From Phialocephala subalpina (lineage: Eukaryota; Ascomycota; Leotiomycetes; Helotiales; Mollisiaceae): a DNA stretch of 64,000 nucleotides. The translations under genes were made by a program, and so were the position numbers. Location: NCBI GenBank assembly GCA_900073065.1, contig FJOG01000001.1, forward strand, positions 3,132,483 to 3,196,482, in the 5' to 3' direction. Below the pieces are notes generated by a model, which searched no databases, was not told the DNA's origin, and saw only the letters and a program-made list of their open reading frames with translations. This document shows, piece after piece, positions 57,115 through 64,000 of this stretch. Position 1 is the stretch's first letter, and every line of letters starts with the position of its first letter.

Positions 57115-58069
57115 GATGAACGGAAAAGACACCAAAAGACTAAAAGAATGATTGCTTGTAGATTGAAGTTTGGTCAACCTCGAGGGCTTAAGTAGTCCTT
57201 GAATAGGAGGCCGAACAAGGGGGTTTCTGAAGTCAACTCTAGTTACTGCAGGCCACGCCTCGGATAGAAGAGATACTGTGGTCTTTGGATAAATAAGTCC
57301 ACCCTCGAGGGTTTACACTTCCAGACGTTTCCACATACAAAGTCGATGATAGTAGCTTGCTGATTGGTCTAAGACCCTTGACTTGTCTGTGCTTTAGAAC
57401 CATCAGCTGCACGACACACACCAGTCGCAGCCGATGTCCCTCGTGACGAGGGCCTCGTCGCGGTGGATAGGGCTTATCTTTCATCTGATCTCATTTCCGG
57501 AGGAGACGTTGCTTGAAAGTCGGAACCTATTGCCATCTTGGGATAAATGCAAGCTTGGGGACTGGGGACAATTCTCCAAGCGAGGATCGTGCTGGGGGCC
57601 AGGGAATAATATAATTGGAAGACGAATGTCCCTGGCCCGGCACTTTTCGAGGACGACGGGAGTGATGACGCGTCCGAAGCCTTTCCTTGGTTGAAATGCC
57701 GGTGCACGGACGACGACGACGGCAATGTCGACCATGGGTCTGATAAGATCTGCAAATGTCGGGGTTGTCATGTCCACACTCAATCTTTTTTTGCATACTG
57801 CACAGTAAAGAAACAAGAGAACAGATTCTGGAGAAAGTACGCGTCTCGTCGATGTATGAGGGATGCTGGCGCATTCATTTCGCGTATCTGAGCGCATGGA
57901 TAGCGTAATGGTCATTCCTCCATAAATAACCTTCTCCACCCATGCGAAGTTACAATGTCAAATTCAACATGAAGAGCCGATGATCTCTAAAATATCCCCG
58001 AAGATCAGCAGAGTACCGGACATTGAGTGGGCGACTACTCACAAATTCGCATCGTCGCCGAGGGATCCA
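57115..58069. other. Intergenic, no gene seen
   Basis: Tyrosinase promoter and 3' flank of a BTB gene. A 152-residue minus-strand frame (57481-57939) has no recognisable motif and is not called. Confidence 0.4.
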
Positions 58070-58831
58070 TTACTCCTCCTCTGGGTTGCACAAGTAGTCT
58101 GAGAGGTTGTAAGACTTCTGAGCATCGCTGAGTTTCGTACAGGCATGGTCGGCGATTTCGATCACAAACTGATTTGGAAGGGTATACATATCCTCGTCAA
58201 ATACATGGCGATAACGGTGAAAGCCTCGAGCGCAGAGAGCGACAAAGTACTTCCGCAACGCACACTTCGGTCGAGTACGCTCGTATAACTTGGGGATATA
58301 TTCGAAGAAGATCGAACAACCATGCTCTTGATACAGCACATCGAAGGCTCGGATGATCTGGTCCTGGAGAGATGGAATCTTCAGCTCCTTTGCCGTGATC
58401 CAGAGTCCAACCAAGTCCAGAAGCTCGCCGTGACGCAAGCCGCGGCAGTATTTATCGCATGGATCCTCATGGTAAAAGTGAAGAACCAGGTTTTGCGTAT
58501 ACAGCCATTGAACGAATCGCCTAACAACTTGTGGTGGTGCTCGCGTGTTGAATTCGAGGTTGTTATTTTCGCTCTCTAGGACCGCCTTTGCGATTACAGG
58601 TGAATAAAGGCACGCGACTTCCTCATGCACCATGAATCTCTCAAGGAAGAGAGGTGTTTTCAAGACAATGGTTGACATTGGGTCACTAGGCGTCCAGGTC
58701 AGTATTGAGTATCTCTTCAAAGGCAAAGGTGAGAGGCAAAGTCGCAAATCTTACCGGAAAGTGGGCGCCTCTAGCCTTTGCTTCTTCTTAGGCCTCTCAA
58801 CCTCAGATGACGGTGGTGAGTGTTCCGCCAT
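58070..58831 (-). CDS. BTB/POZ domain protein
   Basis: Exons 58755-58831 and 58070-58685 (GTAAGA...GCCTAG) give 230 residues. Exon 1: MAEHSPPSSEVERPKKKQRL, then EAPTFR, a likely nuclear signal. BTB core: DPMSTIVLKTPLFLERFMVH, CLYSPVIAKAVLES, RRFVQWLYTQNLVLHFY. The helical part has DLVGLWITAKELKIPSLQDQ and LRKYFVALCARGFHRYRHVF, ending YNLSDYLCNPEEE. Intact. Closely related to 54261-55009, and likely to have arisen with it by duplication. Confidence 0.8.
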
Positions 58832-59621
58832 TCTTGCCGTGGAATTGCGCGCTGCAGTGTTTTGTGTCGTGATCAAGTCGTTGCGCGTTGACGGAGGTTG
58901 ATCGCGTTGGATGAGGAAAGGAAAGAACTCGGCACTAAAATTGAGCTTGACTGAGCCGGTGCCTGAGTCTATTCTCTAACATTCACATTACTTCTAACAC
59001 AAGATTGCGCAGGTCACAGTCAAGAATATCGAGGAAGTGCAGTCGCTTACAGGAGGTCAAAACAGCAAGAGAGTGCAGGGCTCACAAGTTGATGTTCAAA
59101 TCAGGCGACCTTCATTGTTTGAGAGACGTTGGTACAGTTTATGCTGTCTATATGTATGGATGATGGTATGCAAAGGGGTTTCCTGTATTCGGTGTTGTAT
59201 TTTTCCTCCATTTTTACTTCTCTCGGTCATGTGAAGCTGTATTCGGCAACGGAGGTAATGCATGCTGTCCTAGGCAATACTCCAATGTCCCAGCCCTGAC
59301 AGGATTTCCGAGAATGCTTAGATGTTCTGAAATGCAAGGGATCGTAAGGATTCATGATCTTGCTATCGGTCGTGCTTGCTCGGAGCAAGTGAGTTGTAAA
59401 GTTCCAGTGATGCTGGGAGACTGTGGGAACTGGAGCATCTCCATTAGTTAGTAAGAGGTATGTATGATGCACTGGGAAAGTACCAATAGGTTCATATCGT
59501 CTTGTAAAAAGCCTTGCCATGTTCCAGGGTTCAATCGCAGTGGACGTTTCAAGAAGTCTTGGACATCAAGTGAAGTTGATGAGTTGTGACTGTCATTCTC
59601 GAATACCGGGCCTGCCATTTA
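58832..59621. other. Intergenic between BTB copies
   Basis: About 790 bp. A 97-residue minus-strand frame at 59227-59520 shows no motif. Confidence 0.4.
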
Positions 59622-60479
59622 CTATTGTTCCACTTGCTGAAAGAAGTCCGATACATCGTGGATCTCCTGAGCATGCTGGAGCTTCTTGCCTAAGTAGTTG
59701 ATTACCTCAGGTAAGAAGTCTCGTGGGAGACCCGAGTGGCTGGGATCGTTGGAGTAGAATGTACGACTGGGATCGTTGCAGCGCACATAGAGAGAAACTA
59801 GGTACTGCCGAAGGGGACTACCGGGTAGAGTAGCCCTGAAAGCTGCAGGTATACATAGGCACGGACATAATTTGCATTTCTTGTAGATGTCGTCGATAGC
59901 CTTGAGAGTTTTGTTTTGAAGAGCTGGAATTTCCCAGTCTTTGGCGAGGATCCACAACTCTACCAATGCCTCGTCCTCGTCGGCATTGGACGCATTGGAC
60001 TTCCATTCTCCTTCAAGCTGCTTGACGGTGATATTCTGGGAATAGAGCCACTGGATGAGAAGCTTCAGAGCTCGTGGGTTTGTGGAGCGTTTTTGATACG
60101 TTGCGACATCATCGAATGCCTTCGCAAGGAAGGGCGAGTAATGGCAAACAACCTCTTTATGAACCGTGAATGTCTCGGCATAGTTCTCAGGACCGACGAT
60201 GAGGTGGACCATCGATTTGACGTCGCTGTGACTTGACGTCAGTTGTGTTTTGGTAAATCGAAAGCAGGATTTTCAATCTCCCAGACCTACTAGGACGTCC
60301 CAAGCTGGAACAAGACTGAAAAAGCTGCTAGAAGACAGCTTCATTGAAGCGAGCTTATGATTGGAAGTTGTCACTTACGAGAATGTCGGAGCACCCGTCT
60401 TCTGCTTCTTCGCGGGCCCCTCACCTTCAAGGGCTTGATCCGACTCACTAGGACGTTTGTTCGATATGGAATCAGCCAT
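59622..60479 (-). CDS. BTB/POZ domain protein
   Basis: Exons 60379-60479 and 59622-60225 (GTAAGT...GTCACAG) give 234 residues. Exon 1: MADSISNKRPSESDQALEGE, then PAKKQKTGAPTFS, a likely nuclear signal. BTB core: MVHLIVGPENYAETFTVHKE, CHYSPFLAKAFDDV, ALKLLIQWLYSQNITVKQL. The helical part has EALVELWILAKDWEIPALQN and LRQYLVSLYVRCNDPSRTFY, ending IHDVSDFFQQVEQ. Intact frame and splice sites. Confidence 0.8.
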
Positions 60480-61029
60480 GATTGACGAACTGATCTACGC
60501 CGTGGGAGGACGTGCTGGGCCGTGGTTGTTGATCGTGTTGTCGTTTGTGACGGAGTTGTTGTAGGAAGGAGGAGGTTCAGGAGACGAAAGAGGTATTTAC
60601 GCCAGAAGCGAGCCTCAAAGTGTGGATCAACAGAGTCCCGCTTCCCCCAAAGATGACGGAATCTCGATATTTGATTGAGGAACACAAGGGAAGGTGAGGT
60701 TGAGAAGAGAGCCAGGTAGCAGCGCGACTTCTCCCCCTTTTAAGTTGAAAGTCTAAAGCCTTGCTAGCGAATATGAGGCTCTTCAATCATAGAGCGAAGT
60801 GCTTCGCAAGCAACGTATTAAACAAGTGTCGATTGAGGAAAGTGTGCAGCACTTGGGCAAGCGTTCTTCGCAGCATCGGGCAGGATATGGTCAGATACGA
60901 GAGAAGGCTCGAATGTGCAGTTATAGCTCGTGGATTCATATCTCATAAAAACCGCAACAGGGTATCAAAACTCACACAGACATTCCTCACTTCTTCCTAT
61001 ACTGCAGCCCTGGTCTCCCTCTCTCCTTC
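60480..61029. other. Intergenic, no gene seen
   Basis: Promoter of the last BTB gene and 3' flank of the CAP gene. Confidence 0.45.
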
Positions 61030-61710
61030 TCATAGCACAATCACCCCACTCACCAACCCCGCAAACCCAAGCACCACCACCCAACACCTCACATCCCTCC
61101 ACCCATTCCCACCACTCGAAACCCCACTCTCGACTGTATCCGTCGCCTTCCCCTTTGTCTGCTTCTTCACATTATCTACAAAATACTGATTATTATCCCC
61201 CACAATATTTCCTGCAGGCCAATATTCACAAACAACATAAAACCCCGGCGTACCTCCCTCCCCCTGACAACTCGTCCTCCCGCACCCCACACTCGTAGTA
61301 TTGCTCCAAACCAACTGCGTGAAATGACCCGTTGCTTCCGAAAAACCCGGTTTCTTCCAGTTATAGCTCTCCCTCTCCAATCCCCAAGCATCGACGCTGG
61401 CAGAAGCGTTCGCATATCCGGCGGCGAGGTTCTCGCCTGTTGGTCCGCCGCTGTGCTTGAATGCGCAGGCGGAGGACCAGGATGTGGCTGTTTTGGCGGA
61501 TGTGGAGTTCCAGGTTAAGGCTGAGGCATTGTGTTCAGAGCGGTAGAAGTTATGTGCAGCCAAAATATCCGTCTCGAACGTCGTATCGCTTGTGTAGCTA
61601 GTAGACGTTGCCTGAGGGGTGGCAGATTGTGTGACTGTACTCGTTATTGTAGCAGCTTCGGAGATCGTGAGGAGGGCTAGGAGCCCGAGGAGTGGTGTCG
61701 AGGTATACAT
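61030..61710 (-). CDS. Secreted CAP/PR-1-like protein, probably GPI-anchored
   Basis: Single-exon 226-residue protein. Signal peptide MYTSTPLLGLLALLTISEAA, then a short Ser/Thr-rich segment. The CAP domain starts ILAAHNFYRSEHNASALTWN, with HSGGPTGENLAAGYANAS, TGHFTQLVWSNTTSVGCGRT and PGFYVVCEYWPAGNIVGDN, the four signature blocks of PR-1 (Pry-like) proteins. In yeast these export sterols and fatty acids, and in pathogens they can be virulence-linked. The C-terminus is a linker (SGVSSGGNGWRD) followed by a hydrophobic end (VVVLGFAGLVSGVIVL), as in GPI-anchored wall proteins. The ATG at 61710 was chosen for the signal peptide. Confidence 0.88.
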   Translation of the reverse strand: MYTSTPLLGLLALLTISEAATITSTVTQSATPQATSTSYTSDTTFETDILAAHNFYRSEHNASALTWNSTSAKTATSWSSACAFKHSGGPTGENLAAGYANASASVDAWGLERESYNWKKPGFSEATGHFTQLVWSNTTSVGCGRTSCQGEGGTPGFYVVCEYWPAGNIVGDNNQYFVDNVKKQTKGKATDTVESGVSSGGNGWRDVRCWVVVLGFAGLVSGVIVL

Positions 61711-62767
61711 GTTGTATATAGCTTCGTGGTTGTTGGTGGGAGAAGATAAGATCTGGTATCGTGAGGTATGTCTGCTGAAGTGAGGAATGAAATACAATAG
61801 CAAATCCACGAAGAAATTGGACAATAATGACGCGCACAAGACTCGAGATTGGAATAGCTTGCTCCAAAGACGAACCCAGAGAAACGAAACAAAGACATTC
61901 CCTACCTTTATCCCTCCCACTCTCCTCTACCTCTTCCCCGTCTTACTCCATGCTGCAGGCTCAGCCTCCACTCAATCATCATCTTGCAGAGTAGGTACAA
62001 GGCTGGATGGTCGGCCAAGGATGTGGAAGCAAGTTTGGACATCAGATGAACGCGGGGAATGGTTGGTTCTTGGACGTCGCTTCCTTCTCGGTTGCGATTC
62101 CGGATTAGGATTGATGACGTCGAATGTCTGGCGTGCCGCTAGCTGAAGTGCGGGACAACCCCGAGGGTGAAAATAGCGATTGATATCCAGGAACATGAGA
62201 GGAAAGTACATCACAGCAACATCACGAAACACATATAATGGAGTAATGAGTAAAAGGATGAGTTGAGAGTAACTCATCGTCCATTCATACATCTTTGCTT
62301 GATGCTCCAGCTCACAGCACGCGAGCGCTCTAGGTATAATATAAAAGCCATGTGTACGGCACGCATGCGCGCTCTATCCACCATCCCATTCCGTAATCAT
62401 ACAAATGAATGTTATCATTCCATTCCATTCCAATCCATCCAGGCTGTCCAGCCCGTGTAGAGAAAAGTCCGCGGTTCGCGTGTGCTGACGATTACTCGTC
62501 TCTTCCATCCATACCCCTTCAGTCCAGAAAACTCCCAAATCAAAACACCACGCCATGCTATTTTGCTCATGTAACCATCCCTCGTATAATCCCAAACTCT
62601 TCGACCTCATCGCCCGTCAACAACCAAGCGATTAACTAGCTAACTAGCTAATTTCATTCTTCCGTCCAGCAGACTCAACCCCGAATACAGAAATGACAGT
62701 GTAGAAAGAACCCGGCTCGAAGAACGCTGCGGGACCAGATATGAACAAAAGGGACTGTAAGCGGTGT
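61711..62767. other. Intergenic, no gene seen
   Basis: CAP promoter and 3' flank of the trehalose gene, with repeated TAGCTAACTAGCTAA-like motifs around 62634-62652. No gene. Confidence 0.45.
62634..62652 (+). repeat. Short CTAGCTAA repeat
   Basis: Overlapping tandem copies of CTAGCTAA in the intergenic region near the 3' side of the trehalose gene. No function inferred. Confidence 0.5.
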
Positions 62768-64000
62768 TCAGTAGAGCATCGCGAGCTTTTGAAGGACCAT
62801 CAAAACACCTGGTCTTCGTTAGTCACGTGTTACATATAGGAGAAACGAGTGAAAAGGATGTATTGCATACCAGTAACTCCTTGGGTAAGGGTACAGCCTG
62901 CTTCCGTATTGCGCATCCCAAGACTGACGGTCGTGACATGCTTGACTGTTCCGTCTTTCCCAAGCTCGTTGGCCCAGCGAAAGATAACTTCGTCGTCACG
63001 GCCATCGCCGGCAACCATGAGGAAGTCAACTGGGGAGTCATGGCCAACATTTGGTGCCATGTCACGCTTGAGACCTTCGAAGATCTGCATTGCTGCTGTG
63101 CCCTTGGACCAGTCAATTGGCTCAACAATGACAGCGCCTGGAATGGTTAGTAAGGCACTTGAGACGCTCATGTTTGAGACATACCTTCGACAGGAATAGC
63201 TCGAACCCTTTGTTCCTCACAGGAATCATTGATGTGGCTTGCACAATCACCAGCTTGTCGACTCGCACCCTCTTGGTCCTCACAGCTCTTGTAGTGGAAA
63301 ATGAGACTGCAGTGTCTTGGCTCAATCCAAGACCCAGGGGTTCGTTCTTGGTAGTATTTCATGATCCCTTCGACAGACTCCTTCCAAGCACGCATCTTCT
63401 CGGGATCAGCCATCTCGACCCATTTGTTTGAGGCAAACTCTTTCAAGAAGCAACCGTTCTCGGCGATGAGCCCGAGGTTTGGGACTCGCTTGAACAAGCG
63501 GTCGAGCTCTTCGGGTTGTCGGCCGGACATCACATAGACGGTGTTGCGTTCGTCTTGAAGGACATCGTTCAGGACGTCAAGTGTTCGTTGTGGGCTGGTA
63601 AGGATAATATCATTCGGAGAACCCCAGGAAGCAAGAGTTCCCTCGTAATCCAAAATGAAAAGCCTTCTCTCAGATTGCTGGTATTGCTTCCCAAGCATGT
63701 TGATAGACAGACGAGGGACGGAAACTGTACTTCGGAGATGCTGCTCACCATAGACCTTGTCGAGTCTAGTGAGAAACGCCGTGAACCAATGCTCTGCGGT
63801 GTGGTGCATGACGGCAGCGTAAAGCTTATCCCATCGCTGCTTCTTCTCAGCGTCATCCATCTCAAGAGCATTCTTGATCGCCTCGGCACATTGTCGGTAA
63901 TCCCATGGATTGACTGAGAGTTCGTTGCCACCGAAGACGGATGCGCTGCCAGTAAACTCGCTTAGAATGAGAGCGCCATTCTTGTTGTGGCCCTGAAACC
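62768..64000 (-). CDS. Trehalose synthase complex subunit (Tsl1/Tps3-like), C-terminal part
   Basis: Partial; it continues beyond 64000. Exons seen: 63185->64000, 62871-63137, 62768-62808. The fragment opens in the glycosyltransferase-20 domain (HNKNGALILSEFTGSASVFG, NPWDYRQCAEAIKNALEM) and continues into a HAD-type trehalose-phosphatase domain (FILDYEGTLASWG, YVMSGRQPEELDRL, LIAENGCFLKE, VEPIDWSKGTAAMQIFE, FLMVAGDGRDDEVIF). The HAD motif reads D-Y-E-G-T: the second aspartate of D-x-D-G-T, the general acid/base, is Glu. That favours a regulatory subunit (Tsl1/Tps3, TslA/TpsC in moulds) over the catalytic Tps2. The last exon ends LQKLAMLY. It takes part in trehalose-6-phosphate metabolism in the cytosol. 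Confidence 0.85.

Noticed and set aside
57481..57939. 152-codon minus-strand frame
   Set aside because: No motif, overlaps another frame of equal quality; probably chance.
20136..62000. Secondary-metabolite gene cluster around the tyrosinase
   Set aside because: No polyketide synthase, peptide synthetase, terpene synthase or transporter is present; neighbours are BTB genes and a CAP protein.

Overview
This window is nuclear DNA of a filamentous ascomycete (Pezizomycotina). The signs are many short introns of about 45-95 bases, Zn2Cys6 transcription factors, a xylanolytic activator of the XlnR/Xyr1 type, HET and NACHT proteins, and AT-rich blocks that look like RIP-decayed repeats. I cannot fix the genus. 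No tRNA, rRNA, CRISPR array or intact transposon was seen. Bases 21632-22024 are an assembly gap.

Layout. 1-370: AT-rich. 0.8-5.6 kb: a divergent pair, an XlnR-like activator (minus) and an Ara2-like aldo/keto reductase (plus). 6.5-8.0 kb: decayed gene fragments, next to a second AT-rich block (8.06-8.83 kb). 9.0-12.9 kb: ATP11 assembly factor and a nuclear-looking protein with a retrotransposon Gag-like C-terminus. 13.4-19.4 kb: four damaged BTB/POZ genes around a truncated zinc-cluster regulator. 20.1-27.2 kb: branched-chain aminotransferase, Erv2-type thiol oxidase, proteasome beta-1, PHO80-like cyclin. 28.1-31.2 kb: a broken NACHT (NLR-like) gene. 32-33 kb: a frameshifted unknown gene. 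33.5-37.3 kb: three damaged BTB genes in tandem. 37.6-44.6 kb: RSA4/Notchless, MSH4, an unknown protein. 45.1-51.2 kb: a BTB gene without its BTB core, a frameshifted HET gene, a BTB relic. 51.5-60.5 kb: five BTB genes with intact reading frames, with a secreted tyrosinase among them. 61.0-61.7 kb: a CAP/PR-1 secreted protein. 62.8 kb to the edge: the C-terminal part of a trehalose synthase complex subunit.

The main feature is the BTB family: 14 loci in about 47 kb, in at least two subfamilies. All ten distal loci lie on the minus strand. Many share a short lysine-rich first exon (a likely nuclear signal) ending in a phase-2 intron just before the BTB domain. Frameshifts and nonsense codons are concentrated in the BTB, NACHT and HET genes. 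The thirteen conserved or unknown single-copy genes between them splice into clean frames. This pattern fits a birth-and-death arsenal set among stable single-copy genes. Whether it acts in allorecognition, ubiquitin ligase adaptation or something else cannot be told from sequence.

Exon boundaries were worked out by hand from splice consensus, reading-frame phase and family similarity recalled from knowledge. No search was run.
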